This document shows positions 38,486 to 49,358 of a stretch of 60,000 bases of DNA, one piece after another; positions within the stretch are counted from its first letter, which is position 1, and the number at the start of each line of letters is the position of its first letter. A program made the position numbers and the translations under genes. Location: NCBI GenBank assembly GCA_012295275.1, contig CM022665.1:35732022-35792021 (forward strand), in the 5' to 3' direction. This stretch comes from Chrysomallon squamiferum. Taxonomy: Eukaryota; Mollusca; Gastropoda; Neomphalida; Peltospiridae. Under the pieces are notes generated by a model. The model was not told the DNA's origin. It did not search any database and worked only from the letters and a program-made list of their open reading frames with translations.

Positions 38486-41400
38486 ACAAACATAAAGAAT
38501 AAAATAGCAAAACAAAAATATTATAATATCTATTATTTGGCAAAACAAAATATTGGTTATAATACAAAATGTGTTACTTTATTAACTTTTCTAGAATTAT
38601 GGCCTTTGATAATTCATGGCTGGAATGGGAAACAGGTGTGTGCCCTAACCAATGAACTACCAGACCACCCTTGTAATATTGAATATACATTAATAAACCA
38701 TTAACCTATAGAGCAAGTTATTTTGTAAATAACACACTGTTACATATATATATATAAAAAATACCGAATGCATTTAAAAATTAATAATAATAAAAAATAA
38801 AAAATAAAAAACACCACAAAACTATCTATAGATTGAAATTAAAATTAACATACTGACTTCTAAAGCATTAAACAAAATAAAATAAATAATAATGATAATA
38901 AAAAAGAAATTGCTTTTGCCTATAAAATGAAAATGTTTCAAAAATAAAATATAATTTTGTTAATGAAAAATCATATTCATCCTCTTTAGCTTTAATTATT
39001 GACATTTTTCTATTAAAAACACCATTAACTAATTAATTACTACATTACTGTTACAGAGTGCATCATTGATGGTAGACTATGTAATATGCTTATTTTTATA
39101 GAATGATGAAAGCAGATTAGAAAATAAATAAATAAAAGTTAACCTAGATGAAAATGTTATGTCAAAGGAAAATATCAAATAATGTACATTATTAACATTA
39201 TATAAGATAATTACACATGTAATATTTTTTTTTCAAGGATTATTAAAGCAAACCAGAAAACAAATATAAAATAATAATAATGATAATAATAATAATAAGA
39301 AGAAGAAGAAGAAGACGAAGAAGTAAATAAATAAAATATTGCTAAGATAAATAATATTATTATTAGTAGTAGTAGTTGTAGCAGCAGCATCAGGAGCAGC
39401 AGCAGCAGCAGTTGTAGTTGTAGTAGTAGTAGTAGAAGTAATAGTGGCAAATAGTTTGTAGAATAGATATTTAAAATAATTTAAAAATGTTCTTACCTGG
39501 AAAATAAAATCTTTAGTAATAACTTCTGGATTTGGAAGCACTGAGCGGTCAGATATCACAGACATTCGTATTTGATCGCCATAAGTAAGAAATGAGACAG
39601 CCAGTGTAATCTGGTCCATGGGAGGGAGCCAGTACATGATACACTTGATTTCATGTGAGGCAAACCTCAGCGTTGTTTCTGGTCCTGCCAGATTGGAAAT
39701 CAAGCATGTAGTTTTTCCATAGATATGACCCCACAGTTTATTGTACACACATTTTGGTAAGATGGCACTGGTAAACCACATGGCTCCTTTAACAACTGCT
39801 GCTTCAGGAGACTGTTTGAACTCATCCATTTTAGTTTTGACACCCCACAGTCGAGGAATAGCACCTTCTACATTAGTGAGAAGAGGCAACACTGCCAGAG
39901 TGTATTTGTTGGCCATGTCTGAAACACTGGAGGAGCCGCTATGAAAATCTATTGGAATGGCACACTTTAGATTGAATGGGTTGTTGATTCCATTGATCTG
40001 CATGTATGTTCTGATGTTGCCTGCTGTCACTGCCATAAACAGTTCATTAAGTGTACACCTGGCCACCTGTTTAATTCTTGTGGCTGCTCGGATGCTGAAT
40101 GGAGCTGACCAAGCTATTGCCATTTCACCAGAAGGGTGTACATGATTCCCATGGAGAAGATTAAAGTCATTCTTCAGACATAAGTACTTGTAACAAAACA
40201 GCAGAGGCCCAAAGAAAAATGCCCTGAAAGTGCCCAAGAAAGCTGGGCCTATGCCTCTATGAAATGGGCGAGGCACAACATCCTGTGAGTCTACCAAAGC
40301 CTGCTGAAGAATTCTTATCATAGAGACTCCATCTGTCATGCAAGGATGCATTCTGAACAGAAGAACTGTATCTCTTTGTGGGCCAAAGTTTTGGTAAATT
40401 TGAATATCCCATAGTGGGTATTCCATGGGCAGAGGATGTGATGCCATTTCAGCGATGTATTCTTGCAGGTCTTCCAGCGACCGAAGATGCAGAGATATAT
40501 CAAATATGTGATTGCTGATAATAAAGCGTCTATCATTAACCCATGCATACCCACAACAGAAGGACACAATTCTCTGAGTAAAGCGAGGATAGAGTCTGTT
40601 TCCTCGCCTGTCCTCTGCAGAAATAAGCCTTGCATTTATGAGATCACGTATCCTATCAATATCCAGTCCATGTTGCAGAATCACCAGACTCTGAACCACT
40701 GGGCAACTGCTGGATGATTTCTGCAGCCACAACTGTTCAGTCTGTGACACATGCTCTGTGCAGCAGAAGGTGCAGCAGTGACCACAGTAACACCAACAGC
40801 AACAGATGTCACAGATTCTCTTAAAAAGCAGACACAGTGGCACAAGGACTATGACCAGCACTAGGACTGGACCAAACATCAGCAGTGAACCGAGCAACAA
40901 AAGCAGAGCTCCAGCACAACTTAAGCAGAGATTTTGACTAGTAAAGTGGACAATCCGCTGATAAGGAGCACTAGGGATGCTGAGCTGCACCTGGACTCCT
41001 TCTGTGGAATGTATTGGTTTGTATGCATGGTCCTCTTTGATGTCTGTTAGGTCTATATGGACTTCATGAGGTCTTGCTGTAGGGTCTACTGAATCCAAGG
41101 ACAGTCTGCTGGTTGAGGATGTGGCTTGATTTTTAACAGGCTTTTTTGGTTCATGTCTTGAATGATTGAGTACAGGAACATCTGCATGGACTTCAGGTGG
41201 GATTGCACTTTCTAGTATAGTCATCCCATGTTTACTGCTTGCATCTTTTAATGTCTTTTTGCCTGGCTGTTCTGTAATAACAGTAAATGATGACTCTTTG
41301 TTTGACACTGGTGTTTTCTTCCTTGGTACAGAACCTTGTGAAAAAATGTCATCATTTGCACCAGCTACTGCAGGTTGTTTAATCTTTGAATTTATCTGTG

Positions 41401-42253
41401 ACTTGTGTGCGTCACTTGATTTCTTTTCAGACAATGTTGAATCAGTGCTAGCACTTTTTACAGGTTTTTTTAATTTTTCATTTGATACATTTTCAATATC
41501 ATCTCTGAGGCTGCTTTTCCCTTTATGACCTGACTTTTTCTCAGACTTTCCTGCTGGCAGATGTTCACTTGATTGTCTGATGCTAACATTAGTATCATTG
41601 CTTTTTGTGTGTGACTTATGTTTAATGGGTACTTTCGATTTAGGGCTTGCAGGAAAATGCTCAGCAATAAAATCACTTTGTGACTTTGGCAGACCTTCAG
41701 TTTTTATATTCTTTGGCACACCATACTCCTCACTCCTAGTTATAGTTTTAGCTTTCTGATTGCCTGCAGTTTTGGACTTCTGTCCAGACTTGTGTGTCCT
41801 TGGGTGAGTGTCTGATTTAACTTTGTCACTTGTTGAATCTTTTGTTTTTGTGCTAGGAGCCACATTCTGATCCTTCAGACTGTTGGCAGTGTGAGCTGTA
41901 GATACTGCTGCATTTGACTGACCTTTTTTACCTTCACCATGTCCAGTAGACAAACTGAGAGAAGACCTTGCTGGAAGACTGTTGGTTGTTCTGTGTTCTG
42001 GTAAAGATGACTTACTTGAGCTCTGTTTGCTTGCACTGCTGCTGGCTGCTTGAGCAATTGCAAGGAAGCTAAGTCCTTGTCCTTGACCTTGAGGAAAGCT
42101 TGTTGTATGCTTTGAAGGCACAGATACATCATAGATTTTTGACCTCTGTTGTGACCTCTGAGACTGGCTCACCTTGGAGGTTTGAGATGTATCTGACCGC
42201 AATGGCGTGGTCGAGCTGGCATGATGGCTTTCTCGGCCACCACTTCTTTCCAT
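29917..42253 (-). CDS. WS/DGAT-like acyltransferase domain protein (5 exons, about 1130 aa)
   Basis: Minus-strand exons 42253-39497, 32180-32061, 31497-31288, 30849-30673 and 30045-29917 (TAA) join in phase 0 at every junction. Residues 1 to about 440 are Ser/Lys/Thr/Gln-rich and disordered. About 443-478 is a long hydrophobic membrane segment (AGALLLLLGSLLMFGPVLVL and onward), followed by a Cys cluster (CDICCCWCYCGHCC), a likely palmitoylation site. About 505-919 matches the wax-ester synthase/DGAT (WSD) fold. Its HHxxxDG site reads HPCMTDG (636-642), and the C-terminal half has the family's ISNLAGPETTL and LPPMDQITLAVSFLTYGDQI motifs. Residues 920-1130 add a coiled-coil and Ser/Pro-rich tail. 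The family joins acyl-CoA to fatty alcohol or diacylglycerol; activity here is uncertain because the second motif His is Pro. A membrane or lipid-droplet location is inferred. Confidence 0.85.
30673..30849 (-). CDS. Acyltransferase-like gene, exon 4 (Ser/Pro-rich)
   Basis: Acceptor ATTATTTCAG, donor GAG|GTAATA. 59 residues: ELENDPDKAQRPFRRRTMSV, then Ser/Thr/Pro-rich sequence, a probable phosphorylated linker (RRRTMS is a basophilic kinase-like site). Confidence 0.87.
31288..31497 (-). CDS. Acyltransferase-like gene, exon 3 (coiled coil)
   Basis: Acceptor CACATTACCAG, donor GAG|GTAGGT. 70 residues with Leu/Ile heptads (LQLQMSLIQNELHDLKLQVE, IKKIENLKEQFRELMVELRR), a clear coiled coil (about residues 960-1018), so the protein may dimerise or bind a partner. 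Confidence 0.88.
32061..32180 (-). CDS. Acyltransferase-like gene, exon 2 of the coding part
   Basis: Acceptor TGTCTCTGCAG, donor CAG|GTATTT. Encodes 40 residues (METLSKLLAHRRIPGEQLHR and onward to TSEQ) that extend the last helix of the acyltransferase domain. 120 nt, phase 0. Confidence 0.85.
32590..32690 (+). mobile_element. tRNA-derived SINE remnant
   Basis: TAACTCAGTAG (32593-32603) fits the Pol III A box with one mismatch. GTTCTAACC (32636-32644) fits the B box with one mismatch, at tRNA-like spacing (about 33 bp). The downstream body is not recognised. Confidence 0.5.
33898..33936. repeat. (TAA)n microsatellite
   Basis: Uninterrupted TAA run in the large intron. Confidence 0.95.
38443..38485. 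repeat. (TAAA)n microsatellite
   Basis: About ten perfect tetranucleotide units. Confidence 0.95.
38605..38665 (-). mobile_element. tRNA-derived SINE remnant (degenerate)
   Basis: On the minus strand TAGTTCATTGG (38649-38659) fits the A box with one mismatch and is followed by GTTAGGGCACACACCTG, as in many tRNA-type SINE heads. The B box is poor. Confidence 0.35.
39275..39440. repeat. Compound trinucleotide array (AAG/AAT/AGT/AGC) beside a splice donor
   Basis: Impure AAT, AGA, TAG, TTG and CAG units begin about 57 bp into the intron after the main exon of the acyltransferase-like gene. On the minus strand they read as poly-Thr/Ala/Asn when the intron is retained. Confidence 0.9.
39497..42253 (-). 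CDS. Acyltransferase-like gene, main exon (919 codons)
   Basis: One uninterrupted frame of 2757 nt starting at ATG 42253 and ending CCAG|GTAAGA. It encodes the disordered N-terminus, membrane segment, Cys cluster and whole acyltransferase-like domain. The ATG has C at -3 and G at +4 (weak to fair), with an in-frame TGA 21 nt upstream of the ATG (42275-42277). An acceptor at 42290-42291 places the exon start at 42289. A different frame crosses the first 80 codons; see findings. The frame stays open 87 codons past the donor, into trinucleotide repeats, which is an intron-retention artefact unless shown otherwise. Confidence 0.85.
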
Positions 42254-43159
42254 TTGATGGCTGCTTCCATTACATCATCAGCACTGACACTACAATGAAA
42301 ATAGAAATAACAATTAATTTGTTTGGGTTAATACTGTTTGTAATTCAGTTACTATTCTGGAAATGAATTATATATGTGAGTCTCTTCCTGCAGTTTGAGA
42401 ATAATTCTGAATAAAATGAAATCAAATATAGTGAGCAGAATAATAAAAAATTAGTTGTCATCAGACTTTACATTGTCAATACAATCAGCAGATATTTGGC
42501 CTGTAGTGTGTTTATACATGTTACTGCAGAAATATTTATCATGCAAAGAAAACAAAACACATTTATACTGAAACATGAATTAAAAAGAATTGTATATATT
42601 GTATATACTAAGTTTTATAGAAATAATATATTCAGTAGAGATTAGAATAAACTAATAAAACAAAAGAATACATTTACAGGTTAAGTGTTTTAAGGTATTC
42701 TTAGTGTTGGTACTGTTTTGGAGTACACTAAATAATTTTTACACAATTTATGTTATACGAACAGTGAATATTACCTATAAAAAAAAAATAAAATAAAATA
42801 AAAATAAAAAAATAAACTATTAATAATGAAATAAAACTAAATTATGTTTAATATGTTAATAAGTGAACTAATAAAATATTAATTTTGAAAACATGAATAA
42901 AATTAATGTGTACTCTCTGGTCAGTGTTCATTTTAATTTACATTAAAATAAATGAATGAATAATAAAACAGCTAACATCTCCTAACATTTTTATATTAAA
43001 GGATTATTAGATATGATTCCTACTATTTGTATAATGATAATGTAATGTGAAAAGAATTCTGCTACTGACACTTCATGTCTTAACATTTAGCAGCAAGAGA
43101 TCCTGTAAATGCATCTAACCAAAGAGTGGAGAGTACATAGTGTGATATTTTATAAGTCA

Positions 43160-43245
43160 CACAGGGAGCTTTGGCTGAAATGGTAAAAAGCCCAATGGGA
43201 ACATAACACATTATTGATTTTGTGGCCATCACAGTTAAAATCTTA
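43160..43245 (+). mobile_element. tRNA-like SINE remnant (weak)
   Basis: TGGCTGAAATG (43172-43182) matches the Pol III A-box pattern. GTTAAAATC (43234-43242) is one mismatch from the B box, about 50 bp on. Confidence 0.3.
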
Positions 43246-44174
43246 TTTAGTTTTCAGTAAGTAAATAACAGATAGATAACTAAACTGATACTTATGTTAT
43301 CTTATTTGAATAACATTTGAACTATGTGTAATCAATCCAGATTAAGAAATACACTGATACTCTGTACATTAAAAAAAAAAGACCCCCACCCAAAAAAAAT
43401 AAAATAATATATATGTTGTCATTTTGCGTTTGTTTTCTAAATTTTAAAACCCATAAATCTTTGCATTGTTTCTTCACAAAAACCACTGGTTATGCCTCTG
43501 ACTGGAACACATTAATAGAAAATTAAAAAAAAAAAATGTACCTCACAATAAATATTTCTGAATAAAAACCAGTGCATGGCATATATACATTTTACTATAC
43601 TTTTACAGTATTATTATTATTTTTTTAATACTTGTGAGAACTGTTAATCTGCTGGGTAGCATCCCTGTCAAGAATATGCAAAACAGTTTGTTAAATTATA
43701 TATTTATCCATTGTACTTCTTGCTTTAAGGAAGGTAACTTGAACATTTTTAATGAAATGGAATTTGTAAAAAAAAAAAAAAATATTTCAAAATTTTAATT
43801 GCATTCAAAAATTAAAATAAGTGAAAAGAGATGCACTATTGTGAATTTAAACAATACATCCTTGACCTATTTTTTTTTTATTAATGATAAAAAGACACAA
43901 GTGGTGGAAATAGTTTTGTTATTTGTCTCAAGGCATGTTAATTTAATTTGTTTTTGTTTTATACGAAACAAAACATATAAATAAATAAAATACCAGTTTG
44001 TGCATGCAGTTAACAACAAAACTCTGTATAAATATCCTGCAATAGCAACACTAACAAGTAACAGCAACAACCCCCCACAAAACACACAGACCAAAAACCA
44101 CTCAAAACCAACAACAACAACAAAAAAAGATAAATAAATGAAATCCAAAATGAAACATTGTTGACCATCATCAT

Positions 44175-44199
44175 TCACACACACACACACACACACACA
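44175..44199. repeat. (CA)n microsatellite
   Basis: Uninterrupted CA run followed by AAAT-rich sequence. Confidence 0.93.
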
Positions 44200-45589
44200 A
44201 AAATAAAATAAAATAAAATAAATAAAAATAAATAAATAAAGAAAGAAAACTATATAAATAAAAGGAAAAAATAATTTAGACAAAAAATGTCAAAGAATGC
44301 TAAATTAAAACCTTGGTGATTTAACAAACAAATGTAGTTTATTTTGCATGGTATTTCTTTCATCATTTTTAAATAGAATTTCTCTGGTTAGAACAAATGA
44401 AACATCTGCACTATAACAAAACTGAAATTAATTTGACAAAATGTTTCTGAGTAATGCTTTAAGGAAAATTTAATTATTAATTCTGCTGGGAACATCCTTG
44501 AAGGTATGGTAACATTTAACAGACATTCCTAATAACAAGATTACTGAAAAGAATATAACTACTGTTATCTACATGTCCTCAAAAAATAATTTCTCTTAAT
44601 GGATTATTTCAAGTTAGAACTGTTTTATTTTTTCTCTCTAATTTTCTTCTATCAAAATTCAGTTAAAAGAAATTTAACTTCAGTTGTTTGTTATAAAAAA
44701 ATAAATTCTTAGAAAATATTTTATTTCTTTTTTTATCTTTTTTCTTAATGAATAAGAATATATTAATAAGAAATGATAAATAAATTAATAAACAATAATA
44801 TTAAATAATAATAATAATAATAATAATTATAATAATGTTAATAAATAAAAAAATGACTAAACAAATAAGAATAAAATAAAATATAAATATATTGAAAGCA
44901 ATAAATACTATATATATATATATATAAATAAAAATATGGAATTAATAAATAATTAAATAAATTAAATAAATGTAGAAAAATAAAACAGTTATTATAAATA
45001 AACAGATAAAATGAAAAAAACAACAACAAAAAAACAAAAACAAACATGATATGTGTATAAAATGTAATTATTTCTTCCTATTTGAAATCGACCAACCTAC
45101 TTCCTGTTTTATGGTGAAAGAAAAGGGAGCACTCTTATATTGTACAAAATAGCAAAATAACGAATTAAATTATAAAGCAGAGATCGATACTGCCATTCCA
45201 CTGTGAACAAACAGATGTCCTCGATAATCATACATTTTTTTTTAAATCAATACAAACGTCACTTTTTTTTTAATCTTGAAAATGATGTTAAAAAGAAGAT
45301 AAAGAACAATTAAATTCTGTTTGACAAAAAGAAATTAAATGAACTTTAGGAGAGATAAACAAGAACATTTTTATTTTTTAATGTTAAATAATTAATGATG
45401 TGATTTTTTTCCACAGTATGTATCAGTTTTCAAATGATTATATGAAGAGAGAGAACAAACAGACCCCACACCTACTCCCTCACTAATGAACAAATATTAG
45501 TCCTTAGAGCTGTTTTTCTATTTCCCATTCCAACCATAAGTATATGTAAATCAAAAATCAAAATTCATGTATGAAAATAAAGCTAGAAT

Positions 45590-45892
45590 TGCATCAAGAA
45601 ACTTCTTGATATGTATAAAAATGTATTTCTAGAAATGTGTAAAAAAAAAAATATTTCTAGAACTGTATAAAAACCATCTTCTGTATAAATATTCATTGTT
45701 GAAAATTATTTTTTTTTATTTAGAACTGCATCATAAAACCCCAATATTTGAACTTTGTAAAATCCCACTCAAAGAAAATCCAGTTAGAATTATAAAACAC
45801 ACACACACACACACACACAGATATATATATATATATATATTGCAGGAACTGCATAAAACAACCTTTTCTATAACTTTATGAAAAAAAAGGGG

Positions 45893-45928
<36 letters not shown>

Positions 45929-46030
45929 AATGAAAAGAAAAAAAAAACATTGCTAGTATTTCATAAAAATCCACTGTTAGAACTGTATAAAAACCTACTG
46001 CTAGAACTTCATAAAAAAGATACTGTTTCC
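45590..46030. repeat. Degenerate tandem repeat, unit about 30 bp, interrupted by simple repeats
   Basis: The motif CTAGAACTGTATAAAAACC and variants (AGAACTGCATAAAA, AGAACTTCATAAAAA) recur at about 45657, 45723, 45846, 45976 and 46002. The array is split by a CA/TA run (45797-45840) and a 31-base A run (45896-45926). Confidence 0.65.
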
Positions 46031-46269
46031 AAGAAGCTGATCAGTTTTGAAAACAAGCACAAGATTAACATATGGCCAACAGTACTGGTTTAAATGTCAG
46101 TGAGGATTTCTTGTAATGCTGTAGTCAGCAATCCCCACAATGATGAACAATTTCTACAGTACATTGGCTTCTTTTCTTTTTTCTCTTCAGTATCTTGGCA
46201 GAAAACAAATTAAATTCATCTAGCTATACAAGAAAATGTCAATAAAATGTTTTTAACAAAAAGAATATT

Positions 46270-46760
46270 ATTCTCAATTTTGTTTGTTTATTTAAAATGA
46301 AATATTGTTTGCTCATATTAAATATTGTTTGCTAAAAGTGAAATATATTTTTTTTAGTGAAAAACTTTTTTTGTTTTAATGAAACATTATTTTTAAAATC
46401 AAGCAATATTTTTTCAAAAGAAATATTTGAAATAAAACTTGTTTCAAAATAACTTGAAATAAAACATTTTCAAATGAAACAATGATTTTCTGATTATGTT
46501 TAAAAATGAATACACAAACAATATTGTTTTTTATCAAATGAAAGACGTTTCTCAATAATTTTGAATTAAACAAGCCACTTTCAGATGAAACAATTTTTTG
46601 GAAGTTTTTTGGTATTTATATTTCAAAGATAACTGAAATAAAACAATTTTAAAAAGTTTTTTGCCATTATTTTTTCTTCTTCTTATAATTACTTTTTTAG
46701 TTACAGAACTGAATTTTCTCAGAAAAGCATCATTTGCCATAACTATTTTTCTCATAAAAA
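46270..46760. repeat. Degenerate repeat of TTTTCAAATGAAACAAT-type motifs
   Basis: AATGAAA(C/T)A plus TTTTTCAAAA-type segments recur every 25-40 bp with strong divergence. It may be an old tandem array or simply biased AT sequence. Confidence 0.4.
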
Positions 46761-46979
46761 TAACCTTTTCTTTGATGAAAATTGATAACATAAAATGCTC
46801 TGAAGACGTATGAAATATTTTGAATATAGTGAGAATAAATATCTGCTAAACATAAACTGTAACATTCAAGTGCAGATTATATTTATTATCAGTTTCCTAT
46901 TTATAAAAACAGAATGTTTGATTTATCACTATATTCCTTTTGCTTTAAAAAAATTCTAATGAAGTATTTAATGTCATAA

Positions 46980-47215
46980 TGCATATATTAGATATGTTTT
47001 ATGATATACTAACTATGTTATATATTAAATATATTTTATGATGCAGATGCATCAGTGTTTACAAAATTCCTCTTGGGTTTCATACAGTTCTGTAATACGA
47101 TTTCAAGATATATTAAATATATAAGATATAAAAAATGTTTTATAACATATATTAAGTATATAACTTAAGATATATTAAAACATGCTTTGTCAGATATATT
47201 AAATAAAGTCAAGAT
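46980..47215. repeat. Degenerate AGATATATTAAATATAT repeats
   Basis: Variants of GATATATTAAATATAT occur at about 46988, 47020, 47107, 47145, 47168 and 47193. Confidence 0.5.
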
Positions 47216-47721
47216 TAAGAATTAAAATAAAATTAATGTTTTCTCATATTAGACCTCATTTAATTAAGTGCAAAAATTATAGGCAAAGTTTAAAAGCATT
47301 ATGTAAAACAAAGCAATACTTAAATAATCTTAATTTAATATTATTTTATAATTATTTTATTATTAATACTTCCTTCAATTAACCCTATATTTTCATCAAA
47401 TCCTCAAATAAATAAATATATAGCAGAAAACTAGCAATGGCAGCGAACAACCCAACGACTGGACATAAATAATTTATTTATGAAAACAGCATGTCAAGTA
47501 TTTGTAACATGATCACCTTGGCTCAAGATCTGAAATCAATAACATTAACAATAATAAGGTTATAAAACATGGACCTGCATAAGAAACCAAACTGTGTTTC
47601 TTTCAGATGGCTGTAAAGTACATATATGATATTAAACACTGTGAAATATTTTTTCAGTACTGAAACTTTTTGTCGAATGTCATGGACATTATTGTGAAGT
47701 CAGAATTAATCTGTGATGTGT

Positions 47722-47925
47722 TATAGGTAACAGGCAGTGGTTCAGTGGTTAAAGCACATATTTGATAAATGATGAGTTACAGGATCCAATCAGCTTGCTG
47801 TGCACTTTGCCCTGTTTCTCAATCCAGCTGGTGTATTATGAAAGTTTATTTTTTTTAAATCTTGGAATATGCTTTTCTATCTTTAGGAAATGCCATATAA
47901 ATTATCCATTTTAATAGTATGTGTT
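47722..47925 (+). mobile_element. tRNA-derived SINE with Ceph-like central domain
   Basis: TGGTTCAGTGG (47738-47748) is a perfect A-box match. GATCCAATC (47783-47791) is one mismatch from the B box, about 35 bp downstream. The body then reads GCACTTTGCCCTGTTTCTCA and ATCCAGCTGGTGTATTATGA, resembling the conserved central domain of Ceph-type SINEs, and the 3' part has GCCATATAAATTATCC. This is the best-preserved SINE in the window. Family assignment is from recollection. Confidence 0.65.
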
Positions 47926-48024
47926 GCCTGTTCTTTTGTACTATAATAAAGACAATATAATATAACTATAACAACCAGTTAGAGACAAATCTGGGTAATG
48001 GACAATGTGATTTTGAGTTCTATA

Positions 48025-48266
48025 AGCAGTGCTGTTAAATTTTCTCAGTGGTGAGATGCTGTTCAAACAAATCAGAGATTTTTGTTAAATCTTGTCAGAA
48101 GTGTTGTTCAATCCTATCAGTAGAGTTGTTTAATTCTGCTAGTGATGTTGTTCAATTTTGACAGTAGGTCTGTTAAATCCTGTCAGAGGTGCTGTTCAGT
48201 TCTGTCAGTAGTTCTGTTGAATCCTGACAGTGGTTCTGTTGAGTCTTGTCAGTAAAGCTGTTCATG
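48025..48266. repeat. Degenerate minisatellite, unit about 22 bp, about 10 copies
   Basis: Copies of GCTGTTCAATCCTGTCAGTAGT with substitutions and small indels follow one another (for example TTGTTCAATCCTATCAGTAGA, CTGTTAAATCCTGTCAGAGGT, CTGTTGAATCCTGACAGTGGT). Confidence 0.85.
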
Positions 48267-49268
48267 TAGCCAAGCATAAAGTAACAAGTAGAGGAATGTC
48301 CACAAATACAACACTTGTTTTGAAATCATCTACTTCATACAGCACACAGTCTCTCAGCTTCTGCTTGTTGTTTGCCCAACAAATCACAGTGGTTCTCCCA
48401 AAATAGTCTCACTATTACACTGGCACATCAATCTATTTTAAACACTACAGTGATGCCAATGAGCTCTACCTTACATTATAGGAATCTGTAATCTGACCTA
48501 TCATTTAAAACTGTCTGCTTCCCATCTCTTTTTTTTTTTTTAAACTTGTTTTCCATAACCCTTTCTTTTTTCTTCTCTTTTATCTCACTTTTGTTTATTA
48601 ATTAATTAATGATGGCCATTTTCCATGATGGAGTGGAATTAAATGGATTTGTAATTACTTCTATTATATTGATGATGTTGTTGAAGGTATAACAGTAGTT
48701 CTCTACTCAGAGGTGATGTAATTTGATAAGAAAGGTGAGGGTATTGAACTGAAAACAAGCACACCCACACATGCATGCATGCACACGTGTGCACCTACAT
48801 TTGTTAATACGAACCATGTAATTCCAGTGTTGTTTGTACTTGTTATCAGTTTCCTCAGAATGATTGACTTATCAATATAGTTTTATTATTTTATTTACTA
48901 TCTAATGATATATAAATCTGAATAATTAACATTGCATAGAATTACTCCCTTAAAAAACTGATTTAAAATTATGCTTCCCACTCGAGATTTATATATATAT
49001 TTTTAGAGTCACTAAATTGCACTAAAAATACTTTCAATGAAATTCATCTTTATTATTTTCTAAAATATTTACATTTATATAGAGAATTTTTGTTATCTAT
49101 GGTGTTTTAGTTAAAAAAAACAACAACATAATATTCAGCAAGGTAATCAGTTTTCTAAAGAAATATAGACACACATATACATACATGTCTGCACTCACTG
49201 AGATACATAAAAATAAGCAGTGACAATATCATGCAGACATACACTCATACACACAAAAGTACACATTT

Positions 49269-49270
<2 letters not shown>

Positions 49271-49358
<88 letters not shown>
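49271..49358. repeat. (CT)n(CA)n microsatellite, about 88 bp
   Basis: 76 bases of CT dinucleotide followed by a short CA run. Confidence 0.97.

Larger units (their letters stand above)
32181..39496 (-). other. Large (7.3 kb) intron of the acyltransferase-like gene
   Basis: AT-rich sequence with tRNA-like SINE remnants (about 32590-32690, 38605-38665), TAA repeats (33898-33936), GA/AT-rich repeats (34730-34780), a TAAA run (38443-38485) and trinucleotide arrays next to the donor. Open frames here, including the opposed pair at 34346-34566, have no recognised domain. Confidence 0.6.

Noticed and set aside
43867-44283. 138-codon minus-strand frame
   Set aside because: Built from CA, AAC and AAAT simple repeats, with no homology pattern or splice support.
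47738-47791. Functional tRNA gene
   Set aside because: A- and B-box-like elements are present, but no cloverleaf can be folded from the intervening bases. It fits a SINE head.
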